Source: CAZPRY01 sp964589175 | GTDB taxonomy: Bacteria; Fidelibacterota; UBA2242 | Reading direction: 5' to 3' | Length of the DNA: 64,000 nucleotides | Assembly (NCBI GenBank): GCA_964589175.1 | Contig: CAZPRY010000021.1 | Coordinates: forward strand, 4,515-68,514 | Shown: piece after piece, positions 46,312-55,408 of the stretch | How the letters are laid out: each line of letters begins with the position of its first letter | Numbering within the stretch: the first letter of the stretch is position 1 | Position numbers and translations under genes: made by a program | The notes under the pieces: model-generated | What the model saw: only the letters and a program-made list of their open reading frames with translations | Databases searched by the model: none | What the model was told of the DNA's origin: nothing

Positions 46312-47652
46312 ATGTCCATCAAAATCACTCTAGGTAAAAAGGAGTATTTCAAAGGAATCGGAAAAATACCCTTCGAGGGTCACGATTCCCGGAATCCGTT
46401 AGCATTTAAATATTACGATGAAAACAAGCTCGTCGCCGGCAAAGCGATGAAGGATCATTTCCGTTTTGCCATCGCCTATTGGCATACCTTGTGTAACAAC
46501 GGCGGCGATCCCTTCGGACCGGCCGGCACAATTGATTTTCCGTGGGATACCGCCAGCGATCCGATGCAGGCTGCTAAGGATAAACTCGACGCGGCTTTCG
46601 AATTCATCAGCAAACTCGGCGTTCCCTTTTATTGTTTTCACGACCGCGATATGGCGCCGGAAGGCAAAACCGTCCAGGAATCGGAGAAGATTCTGAAGGA
46701 GCTGATTGGACTGGCAAAAGCCAAGCAGGCCGAATCCGGCGTAAAACTCCTCTGGGGCACCGCCAATGTCTTCTCGCACAGACGCTATACGAATGGCGCG
46801 GCAACCAATCCGGATTTTCAGGTACTTCCCCATGTCGCAGCCCAGGTCAAAGCCGCCATCGATGCGACCATCGAACTGGGCGGCCAAAATTATGTTTTCT
46901 GGGGTGGCCGTGAAGGCTATTACTCCCTCCTGAACACCGACATGAAACGCGAAATCGATCATCTGGGTTTGTTTCTGCAGAAAGCCCGCGATTACGGCCG
47001 GGCGGCCGGCTTTAAAGGGACCTTCCTGATCGAACCCAAGCCCATGGAGCCGACCAAGCATCAATATGATTTTGATTCGGCAACGGTAATCGGCTTTCTG
47101 AATAAATACGGCTTACAGAATGATTTCAAAATCAATATCGAAAACAATCACGCGACCCTGGCGGGCCATACCTTTGCCCATGAAGTCCAGACCGCCTGCG
47201 ATGCCGGAGTATTCGGCAGCCTGGATATCAACCAGGGCGATCCGTACAACGGCTGGGATACCGATGAGTTCATGCGCAACCTGTATGACGCGATCGAACT
47301 GATGCTGGTATTGCTGCAGAACGGCGGGATCGGCCATGGCGGTATGAACTTCGATGCGAAGACCCGCCGCAGCTCTTTGGACCTGGAAGACATCTTTATT
47401 GCGCATATTCTGTCCATGGATACGCTGGCGCGCGGACTCATGATTGCCAACGATGTTCTTCAGAAATCCGATCTGCCGAAAATGCGCAAAGCACGCTACG
47501 CCAGTTTCGATTCCGGTTCCGGCGCCCATTTTGAAAAGGGTGAGTTGGGCCTGGCAGAACTGGCGAAGCTGGCAATCGAGATCGGCGAACCGCAGCAGAT
47601 CAGCGGCAAACAGGAATTGTACGAGAGCATTATCAACCAGTTTATCCGCTAA
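46312..47652 (+). CDS. xylA: Xylose isomerase
   Basis: 446-aa cytoplasmic enzyme converting D-xylose to D-xylulose. All class II landmarks are present: catalytic His110 and Asp113 in FHDRDMAPEG, metal-binding FLIEPKPMEPTKHQYD, NIENNHATLAGH and LDINQGDPYNGWDTDEF, and GGMNFDAKTRR. Length is typical. Start ATG 46312 has AGGAG nine bases upstream. The 155-base gap before it may hold a secondary promoter, but I see no clear one. It is followed after 18 bases by xylB. Xylose released by GH43, GH116 and other xylosidases enters metabolism here. Confidence 0.98.
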   Translation: MSIKITLGKKEYFKGIGKIPFEGHDSRNPLAFKYYDENKLVAGKAMKDHFRFAIAYWHTLCNNGGDPFGPAGTIDFPWDTASDPMQAAKDKLDAAFEFISKLGVPFYCFHDRDMAPEGKTVQESEKILKELIGLAKAKQAESGVKLLWGTANVFSHRRYTNGAATNPDFQVLPHVAAQVKAAIDATIELGGQNYVFWGGREGYYSLLNTDMKREIDHLGLFLQKARDYGRAAGFKGTFLIEPKPMEPTKHQYDFDSATVIGFLNKYGLQNDFKINIENNHATLAGHTFAHEVQTACDAGVFGSLDINQGDPYNGWDTDEFMRNLYDAIELMLVLLQNGGIGHGGMNFDAKTRRSSLDLEDIFIAHILSMDTLARGLMIANDVLQKSDLPKMRKARYASFDSGSGAHFEKGELGLAELAKLAIEIGEPQQISGKQELYESIINQFIR

Positions 47653-47670
47653 TTCCGTAGGAGAAGAAAC

Positions 47671-49230
47671 ATGACAAATCTATTTGCCGGGCTGGATGTT
47701 TCCACCCAGAGCTGCAAGCTGGTCATTATCGAGACCAAAACGTCTAAGATCGTTTTTATCGACTCTGTCAGCTACGATAGCGACCTGCCGCAATACGGGA
47801 CTAAAAACGGCGTCATTGAAGGACTGGCGGAAGGCGTCTCCGAATCCGATCCCGGGATGTGGCTCGAAGCCGTTAATATGGTATTTGCCGAAGCCCTCAA
47901 AACCGGAATCCCTATGAACCAAATCCGCTGCCTCTCGGTTTCGGGACAGCAGCACGGTCTGGTGGCGCTGGACGCCGAAGGCCGGCTGACACGCGCACGG
48001 AGCAAATTGTGGAACGATTTTTCCACCCTTAAGGAATGCGAAATCCTAACCGAAAAAGTCGGCGGTCCGGAGGCTATGATCGCCGAAGTCGGCAACAGCC
48101 AGCGCACCGGCTATACAGCCGCGAAAATCTTCCACATGGTTCGCCACGAACCTGAGGTTTACCGGAAATCCGCCACCCTCTTCCTGGTGCACAATTACAT
48201 CAACTGGTACCTGACCGGCGGCGTACGGGTCATGGAACCGGGCGATAGCTCGGGTTTGGCGCTCTGGAATCCGAAAACCCGCCAATGGTCGGAGAAAGTC
48301 ATCAGGGCCATCGATCCGGGTCTGAGGGACAAATTGCCGGAGGTGAAACCGTCGGATCAAACCATCGGAACGATTGCACCGGTCTTCGTCGATAAATACG
48401 GATTTTCACCGGAATGCCGCATCGATGCCGGCTCAGGCGACAACATGTACGGCGCCATCGGCACCGGGAATGTTGAACCCGGATTTGTAACAATCAGCCT
48501 GGGAACCAGCGGCACGGCTTACACATTTCTGAAGGAAGCCTATATCGATCCGTCCGGGGAAATCGCCGCGTTCTGCGACAGCACCGGCCATCATCTGCCG
48601 TTGCTTTGCGTCTCCAACCTGGCCAACGGGTACAACGAAATTCTCAAACAGTACTCGCTGACCCACGCAAAGTTCAAAGACATTATTCAAAAAACCAAGC
48701 CGGGCAACGGCGGGCGGCTGCTGATTCCCTGGTATGTCGGCGAGCGCACTCCTGATCTTCCGCAGGCCGCGCCGCTGTATTTCGGATTCGGGCTCGGGGA
48801 TTTTACGGAGGAGATACTCTGCCGCGCCATTCTCGAAGGCCACATTTTGAACCTGCATAACGGTTTCGGGAAAATGCCGGTGCAGGTCAAAGAAATACGA
48901 CTGACCGGCGGAATGTCGAAGTCCGATGCCTGGTGCCAGACTATCGCCGATATCTTCGAAGCCGAGACCGTTCCCGTCGAGGGGGAAGGCGCCGCCGTGG
49001 GGGCTGCCCTGCATGCCGCCTGCGTCTGGCAAAACGAAAACGAAGCCGCGCAACCCATTGCCGAGCTGGTGAAGCCTTTCATCGTCCTGGATGAAAAACG
49101 ACGCAAGCGACCGATTCGGCAACATGTCAGCGTGTACCGAAAACAGAAACAACTCTTCGATGCCCTCAGCAAACGCATACGCGGTCTGCAGGGCGACGAT
49201 CCCTTCAGAATCAGGGCGGAATTGTCCTAA
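47671..49230 (+). CDS. xylB: Xylulokinase
   Basis: 519-aa FGGY-family kinase phosphorylating D-xylulose to xylulose 5-phosphate for the pentose phosphate pathway. N-terminal FAGLDVSTQSCKLVII holds the ATP/Mg site. SVSGQQHGLVALD and the mid-protein GSGDNMYGAIGTG (Asp of the active site) are typical of XylB, as is the C-terminal LTGGMSKSDAWCQTIADIF adenosine-binding segment. Length fits XylB proteins of about 490-520 aa. ATG 47671 follows TAGGAG. The gene sits 18 bases after xylA and is co-transcribed with it. Confidence 0.96.
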   Translation: MTNLFAGLDVSTQSCKLVIIETKTSKIVFIDSVSYDSDLPQYGTKNGVIEGLAEGVSESDPGMWLEAVNMVFAEALKTGIPMNQIRCLSVSGQQHGLVALDAEGRLTRARSKLWNDFSTLKECEILTEKVGGPEAMIAEVGNSQRTGYTAAKIFHMVRHEPEVYRKSATLFLVHNYINWYLTGGVRVMEPGDSSGLALWNPKTRQWSEKVIRAIDPGLRDKLPEVKPSDQTIGTIAPVFVDKYGFSPECRIDAGSGDNMYGAIGTGNVEPGFVTISLGTSGTAYTFLKEAYIDPSGEIAAFCDSTGHHLPLLCVSNLANGYNEILKQYSLTHAKFKDIIQKTKPGNGGRLLIPWYVGERTPDLPQAAPLYFGFGLGDFTEEILCRAILEGHILNLHNGFGKMPVQVKEIRLTGGMSKSDAWCQTIADIFEAETVPVEGEGAAVGAALHAACVWQNENEAAQPIAELVKPFIVLDEKRRKRPIRQHVSVYRKQKQLFDALSKRIRGLQGDDPFRIRAELS

Positions 49231-49248
49231 ACCAGGAGTCGGGAAAAT

Positions 49249-50289
49249 ATGAAAATCGAAAAAAACTATTTCGGCCGGAGTGGTGACGGAAAAGCCGTCG
49301 ACATCTACACACTCACTAACAATCAGGGGATGACCGCCCGGATCACCAATTTTGGTGGCATTCTGGTATCTCTGCTGGTACCCGATAAGCAGGGTCGAAT
49401 CGCGGACGTGGTCCTTGGATTCGACCGGTTGGAGGACTACTTGGCGGATGATAAGTTTTTCGGGGCAACGGTCGGCCGCTACGCCAACCGGATAGCCAAT
49501 GCCCACTTTCTTCTCGACGGTATCGAGTACCGCTTGGCGAAGAACGACGGCAATAACAACCTGCACGGCGGACCGGGTGGATACCATAAAGTGCTCTGGA
49601 ATGCCGAACCGTTCAGCGGGCCGGAGGGCGTTGAACTGCGCCTGAGTTATCTCAGCCGGGATATGGAAGAGGGCTTTCCCGGAAATCTCAGTTGCCGGGT
49701 GATCTACAAACTCAGCCAGAGCAACGAATTCATCATCGAATATGAAGCCGAAACGGACAAAGCCACGCCGGTGAACCTGACGCACCACAGTTATTTTAAC
49801 CTGGCCGGGGCCGGCGAAGGACCGATTCTGGATCATGTTTTAACAATCAATGCCGATCATTACACACCGGTCGGATTCCATCATATCGTTACCGGTGAGG
49901 TCTCCCCCGTGGCCGACACGACCCTCGATTTTCGGGAACCGAAACGGATCGGTGAGCAGCTTCACCTGGTACCGGGAGGCTACGATCATAACTTTGTCCT
50001 AAACGAAGATGCCGGCAGCCTCGCGCCGGCGGCCCGGGTCGTAGAACCGAAGAGCGGCAGGATCATGGAAGTCCGTACAAGCAAACCCGGAATGCAGTTT
50101 TATTCGGGTAATTTTCTCAACGACAGCGTCGTCGGAAAATCCGGCAAGCTGTATGGCCAACATACCGGTTTCTGCCTGGAAACCCAGTACTTCCCGGATT
50201 CGCCGAACCAAACCGGTTTTCCATCTTCGATTCTCAGGCCCGGCGAAAGATATTCGCAGAAAACCGTATATTCGTTTGAGGTTGAGTAG
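49249..50289 (+). CDS. galM: Aldose 1-epimerase
   Basis: 346-aa beta-sandwich mutarotase interconverting alpha and beta anomers of free sugars. GVTVGRYANRIANA-type segment (GATVGRYANRIANAHF), NNLHGGPGGYHKVLW, LTHHSYFNLAG (active-site His) and the C-terminal GFCLETQYFPDSPNQTGFP with catalytic Glu are all conserved. No signal peptide, so cytoplasmic. As last gene of the GH115-xylA-xylB operon, it would speed supply of the alpha-xylopyranose anomer preferred by XylA. A strong hairpin follows its stop. Confidence 0.95.
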   Translation: MKIEKNYFGRSGDGKAVDIYTLTNNQGMTARITNFGGILVSLLVPDKQGRIADVVLGFDRLEDYLADDKFFGATVGRYANRIANAHFLLDGIEYRLAKNDGNNNLHGGPGGYHKVLWNAEPFSGPEGVELRLSYLSRDMEEGFPGNLSCRVIYKLSQSNEFIIEYEAETDKATPVNLTHHSYFNLAGAGEGPILDHVLTINADHYTPVGFHHIVTGEVSPVADTTLDFREPKRIGEQLHLVPGGYDHNFVLNEDAGSLAPAARVVEPKSGRIMEVRTSKPGMQFYSGNFLNDSVVGKSGKLYGQHTGFCLETQYFPDSPNQTGFPSSILRPGERYSQKTVYSFEVE

Positions 50290-50313
50290 ATAACGAATAG
50301 TTTTTCAATATCA

Positions 50314-50360
50314 CTGAGCACCGTAGCGAGATGAATCGAAACTCTCGTTACGGTGCTCAG
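50314..50360. terminator. Long hairpin between convergent galM and HAD gene
   Basis: An 18-bp stem (CTGAGCACCGTAGCGAGA with its complement, one G-T pair) and an 11-base loop. The right arm includes the stop codon of the HAD gene. No clear T-tract follows in either direction, so it may act as a bidirectional 3'-end structure instead of a standard intrinsic terminator. Confidence 0.6.
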
Positions 50361-51127
50361 CGCCATGATGAAAAGACCGCAAAAAAGTCATCCGGTTCGA
50401 GCACGATAATCCCTGCCTCGCGGGCCTTGTGGACCTGGTCGGCATTGGTGTAGCCCCATTTAGCCAGGAAGAGCTGAACACCCGTCGATTGGGCTTTCAG
50501 GAGCGTATCGACCTGGTCATCGATGAAATAAAAACGCTGCGGCTTTAGCTTGTGCCGGCCCAGGAGTTCCGCGATGATTTCCGTCTTGCTGCGGTCCTTA
50601 TCGGCCAGAAAAATATTTCCCGGCAGCAGTTCGACCCCGGCATTGCCTAGAATCCGTTCGACGTAGGCAGTCTTTTTAGTCGTAATAATGTAGAGCCGTT
50701 CCTGCGGTCGAAAATCGCGCAGAAAAGCCTGCATGCCCGCGTAAAATGGATTCAGATGCAGCCACTGCCCGGGTTGCTCCTCCAGAAAACGCAATCGCTC
50801 GGCATAGAACAGCCGTCGGAACTCCTCGCGCACGGTTTGATTTTTATCCAGAAAATCATCGAAGTCAAGCTGGTTCCTGATGGCTGCTGCCTGCGATAAC
50901 GCCATGTGGAGGTAGACATAATCCTCGCCGAAGCGAATGAAATTGCGCATTTCGCGCGCCGCCCGGGCTGTCGCCGGCGCCAGTTGCTGCAGGCTTTCGA
51001 TCGCCGGCCCGTGACCCTGAAACCGGGTATAGGCGTTATGCCCGACGACCAGGCACTCCTCGATACTGTCGGCAATCACACCGTCAAAATCGAGTGCCAA
51101 TATATCCCTGCTTGCATCAAAAGCCAT
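50357..51127 (-). CDS. HAD-superfamily phosphatase-like hydrolase
   Basis: 256-aa cytoplasmic HAD protein. Motif I ALDFDGVIADS (nucleophile and acid Asp at 13 and 15), motif II TTKK (about 150), motif III Lys in the AKDRSK-type region (LADKDRSKTE) and motif IV FIDDQVDT are all present. A helical cap lies between motifs I and II (about 25-120). It resembles phosphoglycolate-phosphatase-type HAD enzymes, but the substrate is unknown. It is convergent with galM and shares orientation with the porin and DUF4956 genes, with 48 bases separating it from the porin stop. Confidence 0.85.
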   Translation of the reverse strand: MAFDASRDILALDFDGVIADSIEECLVVGHNAYTRFQGHGPAIESLQQLAPATARAAREMRNFIRFGEDYVYLHMALSQAAAIRNQLDFDDFLDKNQTVREEFRRLFYAERLRFLEEQPGQWLHLNPFYAGMQAFLRDFRPQERLYIITTKKTAYVERILGNAGVELLPGNIFLADKDRSKTEIIAELLGRHKLKPQRFYFIDDQVDTLLKAQSTGVQLFLAKWGYTNADQVHKAREAGIIVLEPDDFFAVFSSWR

Positions 51128-51175
51128 TTTCGATATCCCGGTTGTTACCGTAACAACGATCTATTGTCCGGCCTC

Positions 51176-52210
51176 TCACTCTAAAGACAATTTATGCTTC
51201 AACTCCACCTGGAACTGGCTCGCTATGCTCCAATAGGGTTCGCCTTTTAACGGCTCATCGTAGACGACGTTGATCCGTATTTTTCTCTTCTTCCGGCCTT
51301 CGTAATACAGCCAACCCGTATACTGCTGTTCGGCGCCGGTTTTAGCGGCATTCTTATCGAAGTATTCATAACGGGCTCCGGCCCAAATTTTTTTGAATAG
51401 TTTCACATCCGCCCAAACGAAGGCGCCCCGGGCTACATTGTACTTGTCATTCCGGCCCTGTTGATATTCGGCCGAAATCAGATATTTCGGGCGTTTCCAG
51501 GTCCAATCCAAACCAAAGTAGTCATGCCGTCGATCGGTCTGCGCAGCCGTATGCCGGGAATAATTCAATCCGACCTTCAGACGTTTGGGTATGCGCGGTT
51601 CCAGGCGCAAGAGGATCTGTTTTCCCCGGTTATCATCCCCCAGCCGCTCGTAGTCACTGCCGTTAAAAACGCCGAACCAATATTTGACCGGCAGCCATTC
51701 TTCCAGATCGCCATAAAGCATGAGGCCGATATCCCGGCCGATACTGTAGATGTCTCCGAACTCATCGTTGGTCCGGCTGCGTCGGATGAAGGACAGATCA
51801 AAACAGGATATGTTTTCCTCGGCACTGAGCGGCTTTTTCGACAAACCTGCAAAGATTCGCAGGTAGTCCGCCATTTTATAATTTACATAAAGGTCCAACA
51901 GGCGGGGATTGTCACCGGCATAATCGGATTCGACTTCAAACAACAGGTTTTTGATCGGTTCGAGGGCCAGCGCCAGGCGCGCCCGGGGCACATAAAAACT
52001 TCGCTCTTCACCGGTGCACTCAAAGCGGGCTTGCCCCCGGCCCCTGATCTGCAGATACGGCTTGAATTTCCCGGAATCCTTCGATGAATCCGGCTCAGCC
52101 GTGGAATCAGGGGGAACAGACTGACCGGGAAGCTCATGGAAAGCATTTACAAGAGCCGGTGCCATTATCAAAATAAACAGAATACGCCGTATCTTCCGGA
52201 TGAATTTCAC
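51176..52210 (-). CDS. Outer-membrane porin (phosphate-selective O/P-like)
   Basis: 344-aa exported beta-barrel protein. Signal peptide about 1-29 (RKIRRILFILIMAPALVNAF), a short Asp/Ser/Pro-rich spacer, then alternating amphipathic strands (PYLQIRGRGQARFE, LFEVESDY, LRIFAGLSKKPLS, SIGRDIGLMLYGD) resembling porin O/P. The C terminus lacks a strict terminal Phe. Solute unknown. Start is GTG 52210; upstream AGAGG is rather distant, and the next in-frame ATG would destroy the signal peptide. It lies 29 bases after the DUF4956 gene and is probably co-transcribed with it. Confidence 0.78.
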   Translation of the reverse strand: MKFIRKIRRILFILIMAPALVNAFHELPGQSVPPDSTAEPDSSKDSGKFKPYLQIRGRGQARFECTGEERSFYVPRARLALALEPIKNLLFEVESDYAGDNPRLLDLYVNYKMADYLRIFAGLSKKPLSAEENISCFDLSFIRRSRTNDEFGDIYSIGRDIGLMLYGDLEEWLPVKYWFGVFNGSDYERLGDDNRGKQILLRLEPRIPKRLKVGLNYSRHTAAQTDRRHDYFGLDWTWKRPKYLISAEYQQGRNDKYNVARGAFVWADVKLFKKIWAGARYEYFDKNAAKTGAEQQYTGWLYYEGRKKRKIRINVVYDEPLKGEPYWSIASQFQVELKHKLSLE

Positions 52211-52239
52211 CTTGCTGCGAGACCTCTTGCGGAACAGGA

Positions 52240-53091
52240 TTACTTCGTTGTCACGACTTTATCGGTAAAACCCAGAAACTTCCAGCTTACCTGGGTCAGA
52301 TTGTTTTCAATCAGATAGCGGGTCAATTCCGAGATTTGTTCTTCATCCTTGAGATGACAAATCAACACGATTTGGGTAATGCCGTCCATTTCGGGTTTGA
52401 TGCTGCGTTTGATTGATTTAATACTGTAATAGATATCCTGGCTGGTCATCAGTTCCTTGATCTGATCCATTGCCAGAGCGGCATCCTCGGTCCGCAGGTT
52501 CAGACGATAGCGATGTAATCCGACTTCCCGAACGGTATGTTCGGGCAGCTGCCCCGGGATGCGCTTAAGCACCATGCCGACAAATAAAACGATGAGTGTC
52601 ACCATGATTGCCAGAACATACAAATTCGTACCACAGGCAATCCCGATTCCCAAAGCGACGACCAGGGAGCTGCCTTCTTTGGGGGATTGCAGGGCATAGC
52701 GGTAGCGGACAATACTGGCCGCACCCATCAGACCGAAAGCGCGGGCCAGCTCGCTCCCGACAATAATCATCATCGTGGCGGCTGAGACACTTAGCAGGAT
52801 ATGCGCCTGCAGAATACTTTTATTTGCATCGATGAACGGCTTACGCAATCCGACCGCTCCCCCCAGAATGCCGGCGATGATCAGAGAAGCGCAAAGATAG
52901 GCCGTATGCCGATAAGAAAAGGCCTGATATTGGTTCCCGGCCGTCCCGAAACCGGGCTCCGCCATCCCGATCTCGCCGACGAAATCGGATATGCGCTGAT
53001 CGAACCCTGTCCAGTCGATTAATCGCAATAGCAGAAATAAAACCGCAATCGCGACAATCCAGAAATATAGTTCCTTGACATGCTTGGACAT
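52240..53091 (-). CDS. DUF4956 membrane protein
   Basis: 283-aa inner-membrane protein with four or five N-terminal membrane spans (about 10-185) and a soluble C-terminal domain (about 195-280). The central FGLMGAASIVRYRYALQSPKEGSSLVVALGIGIACG motif matches DUF4956, which resembles MgtC/SapB. The C-terminal part resembles an ACT-like regulatory fold. Such genes often accompany VTC-type polyphosphate or CotH genes; a CotH gene is in this window but far away. Function unknown. ATG 53091 is chosen because AAAGGA stands eight bases upstream; a TTG at 53097 is in frame. It begins a two-gene unit with the porin. Confidence 0.8.
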   Translation of the reverse strand: MSKHVKELYFWIVAIAVLFLLLRLIDWTGFDQRISDFVGEIGMAEPGFGTAGNQYQAFSYRHTAYLCASLIIAGILGGAVGLRKPFIDANKSILQAHILLSVSAATMMIIVGSELARAFGLMGAASIVRYRYALQSPKEGSSLVVALGIGIACGTNLYVLAIMVTLIVLFVGMVLKRIPGQLPEHTVREVGLHRYRLNLRTEDAALAMDQIKELMTSQDIYYSIKSIKRSIKPEMDGITQIVLICHLKDEEQISELTRYLIENNLTQVSWKFLGFTDKVVTTK

Positions 53092-53423
53092 TTCCAATTT
53101 CCTTTCCTGAGAAACCAGTTTGAAATATAGGAAAAGAGATTGAGAATGCTAAGACTTTCATCTTTCCACTAAAAGATATCCGGACTGCTCCTGTCCCGCT
53201 GAATCAAGGCATTCTCAGTGGACGCGTCTAACTGCTCGGATTCCAGGCGGGCACCGGGGGGCGTGTCAGTTTGGCGCTGCTATTGCAACCGGTTTTATTG
53301 GCAACATCCGAAGTGCCGGTCTTTACAGCCGGCGGTATTGCGACGGGGGAAATACCGGGTAAAACAAAAAAGCCCCGAACGATTGCCCGGGGCCTTTTTT
53401 AAAGTGCTTTGTACGAATCAAAC
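53092..53423. other. Intergenic region with terminator
   Basis: 332 bases between the DUF4956 start and the ABC ATPase stop, both minus-strand. It contains the terminator at 53366-53400 and presumably the DUF4956 promoter, which I cannot define. No protein frame is supported; an 84-codon frame at 53218-53472 overlaps the terminator. Confidence 0.5.
53366..53400. terminator. Bidirectional intrinsic terminator
   Basis: AAAAAAGCCCCG and CGGGGCCTTTTTT form a stem with one bulged G around a nine-base loop, with A and T tracts on the outer sides. It works in both directions and ends the minus-strand exporter operon, about 24 bases beyond the ATPase stop. Confidence 0.85.
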
Positions 53424-54086
53424 TTATGATCCTATCATCCCGTCTGTAATTGTAACAATGTTGTCGGTGTAATCTTTGGCCCGGGGATCATGGGTGATCA
53501 TGACGATCGTATTGCCTTCTTTCCATAAACTGACAAAGAGTTCCATGATCTCTGACCCGGATTTGGTGTCCAGATTGCCGGTGGGTTCATCAGCGAGAAT
53601 AATACTGGGATCGTTGACCAGCGCGCGGGCAATGGCTACCCGCTGCTTTTGTCCGCCCGAGAGCTCATTGGGTTTGTGATCTTTCCGGTCGCTCAATCTG
53701 ACTTTATTGAGAATGTACTCCACTTTTTCCTTGCGCTTTTTGCCGCCGATACCGGCAAAAAGCAGCGGCATTTCAACATTCTCATAAGCCGAGGCATAGG
53801 GCAGAAGATTGAAGTTTTGAAAAACAAAGCCGATCTCTTTATTGCGCAATTCGGACAGGGCATTGTCATTCAGATGCTTAATGTTTTGTCCGTTCAACGT
53901 GTAATCGCCGGTAGTCGGTTTATCCAGGCAGCCCATGATATTCATTAAGGTGGATTTGCCCGAACCCGAAGGCCCGATAACCGTGACGAAATCTCCCCGG
54001 TTTATTTGAAGGTCCACGCCGCGCAGGGCCTCAACTTCAATCTTGCCGGTATCATAGACTTTTCGGATGTTTTCCATTTTTATCAT
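53424..54086 (-). CDS. ABC transporter ATPase (MacB/LolD type)
   Basis: 220-aa nucleotide-binding subunit. Walker A GPSGSGKST (about 37-45), Q-loop FVFQNFNLLPY, signature LSGGQKQRVAIARAL, Walker B IILADEPTGNLD, and the H-loop MITHD. This size and sequence match the MacB/LolD ATPases that drive mechanotransmission ABC systems. It is last gene of a four-gene minus operon (adaptor, two permeases, ATPase) for export of a peptide, lipid or toxin; cargo unknown. ATG 54086 has GGAG eight bases upstream. An intrinsic terminator follows its stop. Confidence 0.95.
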   Translation of the reverse strand: MIKMENIRKVYDTGKIEVEALRGVDLQINRGDFVTVIGPSGSGKSTLMNIMGCLDKPTTGDYTLNGQNIKHLNDNALSELRNKEIGFVFQNFNLLPYASAYENVEMPLLFAGIGGKKRKEKVEYILNKVRLSDRKDHKPNELSGGQKQRVAIARALVNDPSIILADEPTGNLDTKSGSEIMELFVSLWKEGNTIVMITHDPRAKDYTDNIVTITDGMIGS

Positions 54087-54101
54087 AACGCGTCTCCAGA
54101 A

Positions 54102-55394
54102 TTATTCATAGTGCAATGCTTTGATGGGATCGATGGCGGCGGCCCTTCGCGCCGGGAAATAGCCGGACAACAGACCGACGATTCCCAGAATCGTTCCGGT
54201 GCTGATGGCGACTGTCCAGGAAAATTCCGGATTGGCCAGGATCTGCATCGCCATATTCTTGCCGAAATCCATGTTTTCCTGAGGAATGCTCTGAACGGCC
54301 TTGATAACGCCAAATGCAAGCGAACCGCCGATAAATCCGCCGGTCAGATCGATCAGCAACGCCTCAATAATGAACTGGGTTTTAATCAGTGATCGCTTGC
54401 CGCCGATAGCGCGTTTGATGCCAATCTCCCGGGTCCGTTTTTTAACCGTTACAAACATGATATTGGCCACTCCCACACTGGCAATGATCAATGTCATGGC
54501 GCCGATGACACCGAGAAATATAGTGATCCCGGTAAATGCCATACCGGACATTTTAGAATTTTTAATCGTGTCCCAATAGTGCAGGGCGGCGTTGTCATCG
54601 GGGTGATATTGATATTTGCGGCTTAAAACACGCTGGACCTGCTGATTGACATATTCGGACTTTTCAATTTCATTGACCTGATAGATGATCCGGTTGATAT
54701 AGATATTATTGAAAATGCCTCTGAATGTGGATGCCGGAATGACGCCCACGTTGGCATCCGGACCGCCGTACATGCCCATCTGCATTTTTTTCTGCATTAC
54801 GCCAATGACGGTAAAGGGAATATTGTTCAGGAAAATGGTTTTTCCGATAGCATCGACATCGCCCATAAGGTCTTTTTTCAGGTCAATGCCAATAAAGATC
54901 ACGCGGCGTCTGGCTTTGATATCATTTTCATTGATGAAGCGTCCGCCCGGCTGGGGAAAATGGGAGCGCATATCCTCATAGCCGATCGAGCTGACGCCTC
55001 TGACACGCTCGATGACAACTTTATCACCGAATTTATAGGTAATGCCCCAGCCATCATATTCACCGGCAATTCTGTCGATTTCCGGAATACTCTGCTGCAG
55101 CAGATCGCAGTCTTCTTCCCGAAAGCGAATCTCGCGCCCCTGGGGCAAGCCTTTATATTCGATACTGGTCTGACCGCCGTACAGAATGACGATATTGTTG
55201 CCGAGACCTTTTTGTCCGCGCAGCATCTGCTTGGAAAGCCCCCGGCCGAAGGAAAGCAGCAGAATGATGGTCAGGGTTCCCCAGGCAATGCCCGCGATGG
55301 TGAGAAAGATCTTGCGGCGTTCTTTTTTTAGTTCCCGGATAAATAGCCGGACCAGGAGTAAATTTTTTAAAAAACCGTTTATTTTTTCGGCCAT
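54102..55394 (-). CDS. MacB-type ABC permease, second
   Basis: 430-aa permease with the FtsX/MacB layout: one N-terminal membrane span (about 30-50), a large periplasmic domain (about 55-270), and three C-terminal spans (about 285-420) with the family motif VKKRTREIGIKRAIGGKR. ATG 55394 is chosen, 14 bases after the stop of the upstream permease; an extended frame to 55466 overlaps that gene. Two separate permease genes instead of a MacB ATPase fusion suggest a heterodimeric transporter. It shares the operon with the adaptor at 56648. Confidence 0.92.
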   Translation of the reverse strand: MAEKINGFLKNLLLVRLFIRELKKERRKIFLTIAGIAWGTLTIILLLSFGRGLSKQMLRGQKGLGNNIVILYGGQTSIEYKGLPQGREIRFREEDCDLLQQSIPEIDRIAGEYDGWGITYKFGDKVVIERVRGVSSIGYEDMRSHFPQPGGRFINENDIKARRRVIFIGIDLKKDLMGDVDAIGKTIFLNNIPFTVIGVMQKKMQMGMYGGPDANVGVIPASTFRGIFNNIYINRIIYQVNEIEKSEYVNQQVQRVLSRKYQYHPDDNAALHYWDTIKNSKMSGMAFTGITIFLGVIGAMTLIIASVGVANIMFVTVKKRTREIGIKRAIGGKRSLIKTQFIIEALLIDLTGGFIGGSLAFGVIKAVQSIPQENMDFGKNMAMQILANPEFSWTVAISTGTILGIVGLLSGYFPARRAAAIDPIKALHYE

Positions 55395-55408
55395 AACTGA
55401 CTCTTGAA

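Noticed and set aside
48433..49836. 467-codon minus-strand frame opposite xylB and galM
   Set aside because: It is a long antisense shadow across two clear genes, caused by codon composition.
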